From assembly GCA_963971305.1 (NCBI GenBank), contig CAXARO010001771.1, positions 28,206 to 92,205 of the forward strand: a stretch of 64,000 bases of DNA, written 5' to 3'. This DNA comes from Arcuatula senhousia. Its lineage: Eukaryota; Mollusca; Bivalvia; Mytilida; Mytilidae. A program made the translations under genes and the position numbers. Under the pieces are notes generated by a model. That model saw nothing but the letters and a program-made list of their open reading frames with translations, did no database searches and was not told the DNA's origin. This document shows, piece after piece, positions 9,436-19,909 of the stretch; position 1 is the first letter of the stretch, and every line of letters begins with the position of its first letter.

Positions 9436-12388
9436 CGCAGGTATGTTAATGCCGTTTGAGAAACAATATCCGGAATTTCGATTTTTACCGTTTTTGACTC
9501 TAATTGTATATTTTATGACGTTAGGAGAATATGTCATTTCCGCTTAAGTTTTATGACGTTAATGTAAATAATACACTATTTACGGACAATTCTTTATATT
9601 TTGTTACAACTACACAACTATCTAGTCAATTTGAAACGTATTTATCACAGCAAATACTTGTAACAAGGAGACAGTAAAGCATTTTTAATATTGGTTCTCA
9701 TGATCCCGAAGAAGCTTTTGTTTTGACGGCGACGACTCAACAGGTGTGCCATTTAGAAAACGTTAACAAAATTTTGTTTTGGTGAGAATGGAGACAAACA
9801 ATACTTTCCAGGTTAACAAGTAAGTTCTATCGTTTATTTCTAATGCCATATGTGCTTAAATTGACACAATAAAACATGTTGGCATTACTTCTACAAAAAA
9901 GGGGGGTACTTGAATTTATTTAAATAATTTAAAAACACATTTATTAAATACATGTATAGATCTACATTTTAGCATCATATGCTTTACTGAAATGAAAGTC
10001 TTGGGCAAAATAGATATATCTAAAAAATCATGAATTTTATGTTATTCTGAAAGTTTGCATGTGAAAATTTTGATATTTGAAAAAATAAAAGCACTTTAAA
10101 AAGCATACAGTTTGTTATATCTTGAAGATAAGTATTTTTATAATATTATCAGATGATGGTTTATGCATATGTACATTTATCTTTTTTTTTAATATAAATC
10201 TACCATTTGCTATAACTAGTTTATGATGGGGTATTCCTTTTGAAGGTTTTCATTTTTGCATTTCAAAGTATAGAATAGCACCTTTTTATTTAAAAAGGAA
10301 TTGTATGTCAAATTGTATATTATGTTTTGTAATCCATTTTCTTTAAAGTGATAGACTAACAATAACTATGAAATATTATTATATAGCATATGATATAATG
10401 TCATTTTAATCATTTTAAAATATTTGTTTTATTATTTTCAGCTTGCAATTTTCTTCCTTGATGAAATCTGGTGTGTGGTTTTGCTATTATGATGTTAAAC
10501 TAAATGAATGTGTGACTAAATACATGGTATTTTATAGGATGGATGTTATATTATGGAATTCAATGAAGGAAAACAGCATCCCTTATAAGTTTATACATAA
10601 TTATATATACATTTCAAGAAATTGAGGAGCTGGATTTTTCAAAGTGTAAATAATAAAAGTGGTTAATTCATTAAATAAAGGCATAAAATGATTGTGTGCA
10701 TTTGTATGATTAAAGTTAATATTCTCACTCTGTGAAACTCAATGAAGGATCACCACCCTACCTTTAAAGTTGTTTATGGAATGGGTAGCTGTATGTGTTT
10801 AAGTGTTAACATTCATAGCATAAAAAGTTTTGTTGTGATATTCTGTTCTTCTTTTTTTCACAAATGCATTCTTATTAGTCTGACCAGATAAACTTTAGTT
10901 TTGATATAAAATATGTAAATGCTTTGATTGACAAAAAGTATATTTCATTCAAAGACAAAATAAGAAGACCAAAAAAAAAGGACACAAAAAAGCATGCATA
11001 TACAGTCAAAACAAATTTACATTCATTGAATCAAACAAAATACTTGAGCATAAATTCATATACTTAGATCATTTAAATATGAATTCTTTCAATGAAATGA
11101 GTGAAAAGTCAGAGATATAAAACAGTTTTTATGGGACAACAAAATAAATATAAGTGCTGCTTGAAATCAAAGCAACTGTAAACAGTATACATGGACACTG
11201 CACACTTTTCAAACAGATTTTACTCATGAAAACAAATTATAAGGCATAACAGACACACAGAAATAGAATGATAAATATGGAATATGATGATCCATAGTTG
11301 TGTCCAGTTGAATTTAACATAAATTACGAGCTTTGCTTTGTAACTTAATAGATTTGCTTAACTAAATGGAACCAATGGTCTTAAACTAACCAAACAATCA
11401 CAGTGAAAAAAGTAGAATGAAATGTGTTGAGGTTCTATGACATTGCAGTATGACATGTATGATTCTGTTATCTGTATGACCTGGTGCACAGATTGTATAC
11501 CTATCCTGTATGTCCCGGGGTACAATATTAAACTACTGTACTTTATTTATAAAAGCTTCAATCATAAAACTTTACTCCGCCCCTCCCCCTTTTAGCTGAA
11601 AAACTAACGTTTGTGTCACGCACATGATTTACGGCTGCCGCTTTCTTTTAGCCTACAAAACTACAAACATTTCTTCACAATTTTTAATATTATGAAACTA
11701 AAATCACGAACGAAATCATATTATCAGCAAACACGCACTTGCTAGATAAATAGAGATATTTTATAATGACGTCATCACGTTGTTGACGCCGTAGATCTTG
11801 ATGAACTCGGCGTTTGACAGCAATGGAGAAATACTGAAATCCAGACAGCGGGCTTTCTTTTTCAAGCTAGAACAAGTTACCACAGTTAACAAAATCCCTA
11901 ATCCTTTAAATATATCTTTTCGAAGATAAACAGCTATCATAAAATCGCTGAACCATCTCGCAAATCGCAACGAATTTCATGAATTTAGCTTGAAAAGATT
12001 AGAAAAATGGTGCGAAATTGCAAAATTTTGGCATTTTTATTTTATTTAAAGTAGAACAAATGATTTATTTTTAAGGGTTCAGCAGTTTTTACACAACTAA
12101 GTATCATGCCTTCCCATGAAAAAAAATTCGAGACAAAAATCGGTGTGTGGTAACTTGTTCTAGTCTATTTTAATACCGATCCTTTAATAAAGACTTTTCC
12201 GCAACTTTTACGATATACGAATGATAAAATAGAATAAAAATTCACCAAAGATATTCATTTCGTATCCTTTTTCTGTTGGTTTATTAAAATATCCTATACG
12301 ACATTCAGTTCCAGTAAAATAGGATATGTACAAAAAAAGGGGGGTGGTCCTGCCGGAAATTCCTGAAAAGTGCATTAACATACCTGCG
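9436..12388. mobile_element. 2953-bp TIR DNA transposon, no transposase recognised
   Basis: Bases 9436-9452 (CGCAGGTATGTTAATGC) are the exact inverse of 12372-12388. Comparison with the empty copy near 4935 shows CATTCTT-GGTAAC interrupted precisely, with a TT dinucleotide duplicated (9434-9435 and 12389-12390). Beyond the 17-bp terminal repeats the arms diverge. The interior is AT-rich; frames at 10443-10625, 11761-11970 and 12208-12486 show no transposase motif. A good splice donor (GTAAGT at 9820) and an acceptor (TTATTTTCAG ending 10441) exist but exon content is unproven. Superfamily is not recognised; the 2-bp duplication excludes hAT, piggyBac and Merlin if read correctly. Confidence 0.8.
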
Positions 12389-12817
12389 TTGGTAACAATT
12401 GACACTATTCCACAACTCACTGAAAGTGCAAAAATGTTGTGCATGTTTGATGGACTGAACACTTTGTATGAATTGAAAATGGTCATTTATTAGAATAAAT
12501 GACAAACAACGTATATACATTTTACATAACATAAAATTGTCAGAAAATAGAATTAATTGACAATCAAAGTAATATGAGACATAATAATTTCAGCATATTA
12601 AAACAAAAGTCCATCAAAGATGGGGTAACTTTCCGCCATAAGCAATAAGCTTTACAAAACATAAACTTGGCAGAAAAATCAAATTAGTTGACCATAAAAG
12701 ATATATGAGACATAATTATTGTAGCAAAACAAAACAAAAAATTAAGTTAACAGTTAAAATGACAAATGAAAGAAAAATATAAAATAAATGAGATGGTGAA
12801 TGGGGTGGGTTGGAGGG

Positions 12818-12994
12818 TCCAAATTTTTAAAAACAAATTGCATAAATTTAAATTGCTGTTGACCTGTTCGAATTATGTTGAATAAACTGGATTGAACTGG
12901 TTTTGAGGTCAATCAATAATAACCTGAATTATCCCCCTTTTCCCATACATTAATGTATACCCATAAAATAATTTATTTCATTAATTAATAATTT
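12818..12994 (-). repeat. Ngaro/DIRS-like terminal segment A2
   Basis: This 177-bp block starts TCCAAATTTTT and ends AATAATTT. It matches 19407-19584 (A1) and 5371-5547. On the minus strand it lies directly after the B1 copy, as expected for the internal A2. Confidence 0.75.
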
Positions 12995-13320
12995 ATGGTT
13001 ACTACTATTGCATTATTTTTATATGTGGTTTTCGCAATGTTTTCCCATCTCATTCTTGGTAACAATTAACACTATTCCACAACTCACTGAAAGTGCAACA
13101 ATGTTGTGCTTGTTTGATGGACTGAACACTTTGTATGAATTGAAAATTGTCATTTATTAGAATAAATGACAAACAACGTATATACATTTTACATAACATA
13201 AAATTGTCAGAAAATAAAATTAATTGACAATCAAAGTAATATGAGACATAATAATTTCAGCATATTAAAACAGAAGTCCATCAAAGATGGGGTAACTTTC
13301 CGCCATATTATTGCAAAGCA
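12995..13320 (-). repeat. Ngaro/DIRS-like terminal segment B1
   Basis: Begins (plus strand) ATGGTTACTACTATTGC and runs to CTTTCCGCCAT. The second copy, B2, runs from about 9372 through the transposon to about 12640. Between A2 and B2 lies an extra 170 bp that is itself a diverged repeat of part of B. Confidence 0.7.
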
Positions 13321-13669
13321 ATAAACCCCCATCCACAACATATTTGCAATAAAACAAAAAGAACATTCAAACTATATGAAAAACATTAATAATAACAGTT
13401 TACTCAACATTAAGTCAAGAGTTTCACATTGGACGCATACCTACATTTTTTGTTCATGTAAGAGTAAATAACTTCATGTACATGTACAATATATTAATGT
13501 ATCATTTAAAAAGATGACCATTCTAAAAATTAACAGATTGGCTCTGTCCCCCTGCTATATGTATATGTACAATGTTTGTAAATTCTTCATGAAACATTAA
13601 AATAAAGCAAAAATTCATTTACGAAGTCTCTTAAATCATACACATATTACCTAATATCAACATTGAACA

Positions 13670-14077
13670 ACAGAGGCCCTTGTCCCCATGTTGTTGGTGT
13701 ACATGTACACCAGTTGTTTGGTAATTTTAATGTCAGTGTCTTGAAATGTCATATAAATACAATAAAAACTAAATGCATGCAATCTACATGTACATACACA
13801 CAGGCAAATTAATATTGATTCATAAATGAAACAGAGGCCCTTGTCCCCATGTTTCATGTACAATGTACTTATAAGATGAATGTCAAGTATTAAATACATA
13901 TTCCAACCTACACATGTACATGCAAGCCAACCTATAACAGAGGCCCTTGTCCCCATGTTACTGATGACCTTTTATAGATATGTTAAAAATGTCTTGAGAT
14001 GTTAAAAGAGTTAAATTTATGTAAAACCAAGAATGTGTAGAAGGATTAAAATGTAACAGAGGCCCTTGTCCCCATGT
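13670..14077 (-). repeat. Four exact copies of a 22-mer in the retrotransposon 3' region
   Basis: The 22-mer (ACAGAGGCCC then TTGTCCCCATGT) lies at 13670-13691, 13831-13852, 13937-13958 and 14056-14077. All four are identical, while the 84-139 bp between them are unrelated and AT-rich. They sit downstream of the recombinase stop on the coding (minus) strand. Function is unknown; selection or recent copying is implied by identity. Confidence 0.9.
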
Positions 14078-14143
14078 CACACTAACATTTATTCAAGTAA
14101 AGGGACTGTTTATCTTTTTGCTTTTCCATAAGAATTTCAAATT

Positions 14144-15082
14144 TTACAATTGTAACATAGGAATGCGGATATATTTCTTGAATGCCGGTGATTTCCACCT
14201 ACCCATTTGTTGAATTGAGTCTTCAGACAAACCTTTAGACCATGCCAATGTAGCAGCACCAATTCGAAAACTGTGACTTTTATATTGAGCATAATTAAGA
14301 CCGACAAAATTTAATGCCGCCTGTAATTGTGTTGTAAAATAAGCTTTTGAAATGGGTTTATTATCCATAAAGGAAAACAGTGGTTAAATGGTATTGACTT
14401 GTATACCCCTAACAGACAAATACTGCCATAAGGCCGCAACAGGGCAGAGTTCAGGGTTTTGTTCATTCTTTTGCAACAATAATACTGGGACATGTTTACC
14501 AGAGCTATGCTTGTAATGGGTCATGTGAATTTCTACAGCATTGGGCGATTTCATATTTTCATACAAAAATGTAATATTATTTGTTAATAAATTATTGCCC
14601 ACCGGTGGAGTATTTCCTGTGATTTCACCAATTCGCAAAAAGGCATGAAAAGATAATAAGAACATAGCTTTTAACAGTAATTTAACATACAAGGAAGGGC
14701 AAGTATGTGAGAGAGCATTTATCAATTTTTTCAAAATGGTTGGAGTAATTGGCAACCTACTGTCTAATGTTCTTTTTGTTTTTGCATACCCTTCAAGCAT
14801 TTTCCGAATAACAAGATGGTGAGTAAAATCTGTAACTCCCTGTATTTTGTGTATATAGCTTAATGCTGAAATGTAAGTTGTTACAGTTGAATCTGCAAAC
14901 TGTTTTTGAAAACAGAATGCAATAAACATGCAAATATGTTCCAATGTTGCGGGTAATATATTCACAGTATTTGGGAAAAAGTCTTGCAAGAAATTGCAAT
15001 AAGTGGCATAGACATGTTTGTAAGATGACTTAGAAGAAGGTGCTAAAGCGTCCTCAGCAAGATTCAATGCAATCTGTTTCAA
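14144..15082 (-). pseudogene. Tyrosine recombinase of the Ngaro/DIRS-like element, one in-frame stop
   Basis: The enzyme would insert the circular cDNA by strand exchange. On the minus strand, an N-terminal core-binding part (PSSKSSYKHVYATYC) is followed by the first catalytic arginine in FHAFLRIGEIT, then HSFRIGAATLAWSKGL (H-x-x-R), MGRWKS and the nucleophile tyrosine in FKKYIR near the C-terminus, so all catalytic residues are visible. A single TAA at about 14384-14386 splits it into 232- and 74-residue parts in the same frame, most simply a nonsense mutation. The frame overlaps the RT stop by a few bases; the true start codon is not clear (the first codon of the open stretch is TTG), so translation may be coupled to or frameshifted from pol. 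Confidence 0.88.
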
Positions 15083-16838
15083 GGCTGCAATATTTCTAGT
15101 GTTACCATCTCTGGAGTGCTCTCCATGTTGGGAAACTGTGTATGGAACTTTTGCAGCTGTGAACGAGAAAGTAAATCACTTGCAACATTAACAACCCCAG
15201 GGATATGGCAAACTTCAAACAAAATATTGTATTTCAAAGTCAGAATAACAAACTGCCTCACAAGTTTCATAATGAATGGTTCCTTTGATGTTTGTTTGTT
15301 CAAAATATGCATAACAGCCATGTTGTCAGTGAAAAATGTTAAACATCTGTTTTGTAAACCTGGCCCCCAAACATGCATCGCTTTGACAATAGGAAACAAT
15401 TCTTTAACAGTAATGTGCTTTTGTTTCCATTCATCATCCCATTCTCCTGTAAACCACCTTGAACCATAAATACCCCCAAAGCCTATATCACTAGCATCAG
15501 TATAATGGTTCAACTGGTCAGAAGTTTCCCATATATCAGAGAGCAAAAGAGCTTTACCATTAAAATTGTCTGCAAATATAGACCATGCCTCCAGGTCTGC
15601 CCTTGTTTCATTAGTAAGCCAACGCCGATGCTGCAGGCGTTTGAGGCCCAAAGTGAGATCAATGATACGTCGAAGAAAGGTACGACCTGGAGTAACAACT
15701 GAACAGGCAAAGTTAAGGAGACCTATCAAAGACTGAAGTTCTTGTAATGTAGCTTTTTTCTTTTTCTTAAAGATATTCAACTGTATTTTCAGTTTTTCTT
15801 GCTTATCAGCAGGTAACCTTATCTCCATTTCAATGGAATCCAATTCCAGGCCCAAAAATGTTATTGTTGTAGTAGGTGATACAGTTTTTTCAGCTTTAAT
15901 AGGCATGCCAATGTCTTTCGCAAAGCATAAAAGCTTTGTAGTGTGTGAGTACATGTATTAGTATTTGGTGGGCCTACGAACAGAAAGTCATCCAAAATAT
16001 GGACACAGCCACTACTGGGTAATTTGTGATCAATAATCCAATGAACACTTGTACTAAAGCGTTCAAATAGGTTACATGAATAGCTTAGTCCCATAGGTAA
16101 AGTATTATCATAGAAAAATTTTCCATCAACTACGAAACCAAGAAGGTCATAGTCTGAGGGATGAATAGGAATAATTTTGTAACTGTTTTCAATATCTGTT
16201 TTTGCCATCAAACAACCTCTTCCGTGAAAGTTAATCAACTGAATAGCATCTGCAACAGTTTGATACTGAACAGTTGAAAATTCATCAGGGATACCATCAT
16301 TTATTGATTCATTTTGAGGGTGAGACAAATGATGAATTTTCCTCCAAGAACCTGAGCTTTTTAGGACAATTCCTAATGGGGATATTTGCAAATTTGGTAA
16401 AGGGATTTCATCAAAAGGTCCAGCTATTCGACCTGTACTTATTTCTTTATTTATAAGGTCCTTTAAAATTTCCAAATGTTCAATAGCAGATTTCAAATTT
16501 GAACTGTAACGATATGTTCTTTTACCAAAATATGGAATTTTAAAACCTTCATTAAAGCCCTTTATCAAAAAATCAACTTTATCTTGATCATACCCACAAA
16601 GCCATTTTTTCAACCTATTTGCTTTAATTGGAGTCACAACTTGATTATTTTGGTATTGATTTGGTAGGTTTGGTAACCGCTTTGTTGACCTCCCTGACAT
16701 TTGTTCTGTCCAAACCGGAGTTTGATCTACCAAGGGGACACAACTTTCTACTGTGTGGGTCTCCACATTTTTCACATACATGGGGGAATCGACACAAGTT
16801 CCCCTTTGGACATCTACCATTGTTGTTGTTAAAGACAT
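15079..16838 (-). pseudogene. Reverse transcriptase-RNase H (pol) of the Ngaro/DIRS-like element, frameshifted
   Basis: This pol copies element RNA to DNA. The first part (16838 down to about 15950) has the RT: AKTDIENSYKIIPIHP, TLPMGLSYSCNLFERF and the catalytic HILDDFLFVGP. A one-base frame change near 15950 leads to a second part with FLGLELDS, then RNase H: HYTDASDIGFGG, KELFPIVKA, TFFTDNMAV and PGVVNVASDLLSR, giving the expected D-E-D-D residues. The RT uses LDD rather than YADD, as usual in DIRS-type elements. The pol frame overlaps the zinc-binding end of gag by about 190 bases in another frame. The frameshift looks like decay because the reading frame is otherwise clean on both sides, but programmed shifting cannot be excluded. 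Confidence 0.9.
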
Positions 16839-17947
16839 GACAGGAAAATATTTTGTTAGCAGACTTGTTGTCTGCTTTGTTGACGTGAACGGGCTGGTTT
16901 TTTCTCTCAGACATGTATGAATTAGGTGAGTTTACATTGACATTGTGCTGAGTGGCTCTGAGTGACACTTGGACAGAATAAGCGATAGCCTCAGAATGTA
17001 GTTCAGTATGAACCACATTCCAAGGTAATATTGCCCAATCTTGTGCCCTCCATTCTTTAAAAGATCTATCGTATCGCATAGCTGCGGCAATATTTGTTTG
17101 CCGAGCAAGAGTTTGCATGATATTGACATATTTCATTAACGCTTTATTCTCAGATGGGTATTTCTCTACATAGATGTCAACAAAAATATGGAAGGCTGAC
17201 ATCCAATGTGCAATTGACCCAAACTTAAATGATGGGGGACTGTTTTTCCCAAGAAACTCCCCCATCTGTTTCAACCATAGTGTACCTAGGCTTAAAAAGT
17301 TTTTGTGTTAACAAAGTACCAAAATCAATATACTCATGTGCCCAAATTTTTTATTTAGTTTTGGGATCAATTCCTAACGACAAATGTTTAGAAATGCTGG
17401 GCTTACTATAGCTAAATACATTTGTGTTTGAAGAACATGAATTTACATCACTACCTGGAGGTAAGAGGTTTGTTACAAGTCTATTTTGTATTTCTTGACT
17501 ACTGGATGTGTTGGTCATCATAGCATTTCCATCACCGAAGTCTGCACGTGTAACTTGTGTAGGTATATGTAGATCGGGATACTGTTCCCTGTCATTTCTC
17601 ATTGGCGTTTGTGAAACTACAGGTACATGTAGAGAAGTTGTGACTACTGAAGGCATACATGTAGCTGCTGTCGCCACTTGAGTGGTTGGTAAAGATGTGC
17701 TTGTATTCAGCTGCTGCACAATGGACTGTGCTATTTCTGGAATGGCATCCTTGATGCAGTTCTTTATATATAAAGAAAGTTCTGGGGTAATGAAAGAGTT
17801 TTCACCATTGTTGTCAGATGTCGAACTGCTTATAGGTGTATGTTCTGTATTAATGTTTATAGTGTCAGAAACAGAAGGGTTGTGTTGTCTGCCTGAAATT
17901 TGACTTCTCCTGGCTAAACGCCTAGATTTTATCGGGCGATCAGCCAT
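16645..17947 (-). pseudogene. gag-like protein of the Ngaro/DIRS-like element, broken
   Basis: From ATG at 17947 the minus strand encodes a Ser/Thr-rich N-terminal part (MADRPIKSRRLARRSQ) to a TAA at about 17351. The same frame continues a short way (WAHEYIDFGTLL), then the frame changes near 17275 into a 209-residue stretch with DWAILPWNVVH and a C-terminal cysteine/histidine cluster, CPKGNLCRFPHVCEKCGDPH, then CP. That cluster fits the zinc-binding region of DIRS/Ngaro gag proteins, which package element RNA. One stop and one frameshift inactivate it. Its end overlaps pol by about 190 bases. Confidence 0.75.
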
Positions 17948-18446
17948 CTACAATAAAAACAGATACACCATGACTCAGTGACATACTTTGCAATTCATAA
18001 TAATTCTCACATTCATTATACCGTATATAAGTACAGATCAAACAATACCAAGAATATACATTGTACAAATGCACAGCTATTCATGGTTCAATTTCATTGT
18101 ATATTGAAATACAGAATACAGACATTATACAGAAAACATTGTATAGTCATTCAAGAAAAGAATTTTAATGCACAGATATGACATTGTGCATGTGTACATT
18201 AAAAATCAAACACTATACAGACAACATTGTATAGTCATGATAGTCATTATTTATTATAATTTATAAATCAACTCTTAATTTGTGTGTGCAGGTGTGTGTG
18301 TGTGAGTGTAAATTTAAATATTCATGTACGTGTATATAATCCTGGCAATAAATTAAATTACGTGCCTTATAAGCATGCAACAGCTGATATTTAGGAACAT
18401 GCAGATCCATTATTAGGAATGCACAGAATGATTACAAATCTAAAAT
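17948..18446. other. Spacer between hydrolase and gag frames
   Basis: AT-rich, non-coding. ACATTGTATAGTCAT occurs twice (18137 and 18224 areas) after similar TACAGA(A/C)AA text, so there is a short local duplication. A (GT)n patch lies at 18282-18302. Confidence 0.5.
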
Positions 18447-19014
18447 CTATAGCATGCTGGAATGAGTCAATCGTATTATGGCGCCTCTAACGTTTCTGAA
18501 GTAACGAAGTAGACCTTCATCATTAAAATGAACACCGTCAGAAAATACTGGACAATTACTGTTTTTAATTTACGTAACATTCCAATAACGTTAATGAAAG
18601 TTCTCTTTTAAGAGTTCGGTTCGCTTCAACCACACGAGTATTATATGCAGGAACAAGTACATGTCTTGTTCTTTGTCTGAATAAAAACTGCATGATTGTT
18701 ATATTTGTAATATTATAACGTGACTGCAGAGTTTCACTGAACAATCTTATCCTTAAAACCAATTCGCTTGTAGCAATCAGTCCATCCAGGTTATTGCCAC
18801 CTAATTGTAGAAGTAAATGTGTCGGCTGTGTTCTTCGAATTTCATTCTCCCACCGTCGACAATGGTCTGAGTCCGTTATTTTGCCTCCACTTATGCCGAA
18901 AAGAATGACGTTAGGGTTGTTTCCTAAGCCAAAGTTCATTATCTGTGGGTTCCTTTCAATATAGTTCTTCAGATGGTTTATATGCGAACTTCCTAAGATC
19001 AACACAGTTGCCAT
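18447..19014 (-). pseudogene. SGNH/GDSL-type hydrolase frame of the retrotransposon, frameshifted
   Basis: From ATG at 19014 the minus strand encodes MATVLILGSSHINHLKNY, where GSSH corresponds to the block I serine, FGISGGKI (about 39-46) to the block II glycine and LQLGGNNLDG (about 69-78) to the block III asparagine. The frame stops at 18565, but a one-base shift near 18568 opens a frame with VFSDGVHFNDEG, the block V D-x-x-H, ending at 18447. All catalytic blocks of an SGNH hydrolase are thus present across two frames. Such domains are known in some Ngaro and CR1 elements, with unknown role. Here it lies at the 5' end, before gag. It could be a nested gene fragment, but it lies inside the A1 to B1 span. 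Confidence 0.75.
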
Positions 19015-19034
19015 GACTACACATCCGGGTTCCG

Positions 19035-19055
19035 CTTATATAATTAATGACGTCA
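19035..19055 (-). promoter_or_regulatory. Candidate core promoter: TATA box and CRE site
   Basis: Just upstream of the hydrolase ATG (19014), the minus strand reads TGACGTCA (19048-19055), then TTATATAAG (19035-19043). This is a textbook CRE/ATF palindrome beside a TATA-like box. The TATA box to ATG spacing of about 20 bp is short, implying a very short leader or a downstream ATG. Confidence 0.4.
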
Positions 19056-19406
19056 TGCATATATGAATATTGATAAGGTTAAATTACAAAGAAATCAAGC
19101 ACTAAACCTTTGAAAGTAAAAGTTTAACCTATTAAAATCACACTTACTCTTCAAAATATAATATCGATTATCTCCAAAAATACAGGAATAACAAAAATTC
19201 TCTCCTGTGTTTCAATGTAAATGCACTGTCTAAACAATCGCTGCACGGTCAACGTGACCTCGGGTCCTTGCTCAACGCAAATCACATGTTGAACTCAAAT
19301 GTTTGTTTAATAACATTAGACTGTCAATGTCAGTACAGATCAATAATCTAATAACACGATATATTGTTATAAATCGTAATAATCCTTAATCCATATTGAA
19401 ATAGAA
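19056..19406. other. Non-coding 5' leader region of the retrotransposon
   Basis: No gene or repeat recognised; it joins the candidate promoter to terminal segment A1. Confidence 0.4.
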
Positions 19407-19584
19407 TCCAAATTTTTTAAAAACAAATTGCATAAATTTAAATTGCTGTTGACCTGTTCGAATGATGTTGAATAAACTGGATTGAACTGGTTTTGAGGTC
19501 AATCAATAATAACCTGGATTATCTCCCTTTTCCCATACATTAATGTGTACCCATAAAATAATTTATTTCATAAATTAATAATTT
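19407..19584 (-). repeat. Ngaro/DIRS-like terminal segment A1
   Basis: Matches A2 (12818-12994) from TCCAAATTTTT to AATAATTT with few differences. It is the 5' end of the element on the minus strand. Confidence 0.75.
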
Positions 19585-19909
19585 TTATCTAAATAAAGGT
19601 AATAACAAAACTATCGAACTTGAATGATCAATCTCAAAGTCCAGAGAAAATGACAAAAACGAATCAGTCATACCGGAGAATTGGTGGATCGCAATGGTCC
19701 TGACTTGGTACAGGCATTTCAAACGAGATGGTGGGTTAAACCAGGTTTAATGGCGTCAAACCTCCCTCTTCCATTGCGATCTAACGATCCGGTAATGACC
19801 ATAGAACACAACATAGATGTGAGACACAATAGGGATATTGAGGTGATCATTTTAGTACAGCAGACCAGTCAAACACTAATTAAAACAATTAACTATCATA
19901 TCTTTTAAC
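19585..19909. other. Flanking sequence with dispersed repeat relic
   Basis: GATCGCAATGGTCCTGACTT (19687-19706) recurs in diverged form at 24377 and 51388, so a dispersed repeat is present. No gene seen. Confidence 0.45.

Larger units (their letters stand above)
9298..19584 (-). mobile_element. Ngaro/DIRS-like tyrosine-recombinase retrotransposon, decayed
   Basis: On the minus strand the order is: terminal segment A1 (19407-19584), SGNH hydrolase, gag, reverse transcriptase with RNase H, tyrosine recombinase, four 22-mers, then a B1-A2-B2 block. This split direct repeat layout (A1, genes, B1-A2-B2) is the established mark of Ngaro/PAT-type DIRS elements, which use a tyrosine recombinase instead of an integrase. 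No methyltransferase domain lies between RNase H and recombinase, favouring Ngaro over DIRS1. Native length is about 7.3 kb after setting aside the 2953-bp insertion at 9436-12388. At least two in-frame stops and three frameshifts make the copy non-functional. The exact outer end near 9298 is inferred from where similarity with 4806 begins. Confidence 0.8.

Noticed and set aside
11748..11790. CRE-like TGACGTCA near 11767 as a second promoter
   Set aside because: It lies in the AT-rich interior of a TIR transposon with no convincing gene downstream on either strand.
13657..13956. 99-residue minus-strand frame with repeated MGTRASV
   Set aside because: The apparent protein repeat is produced by the exact 22-mer DNA repeats in different frames; the rest is low-complexity.
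13670..14077. Possible CRISPR-like array because of four exact short repeats
   Set aside because: Spacers vary from 84 to 139 bp, the setting is a eukaryotic retrotransposon, and no cas genes are present.
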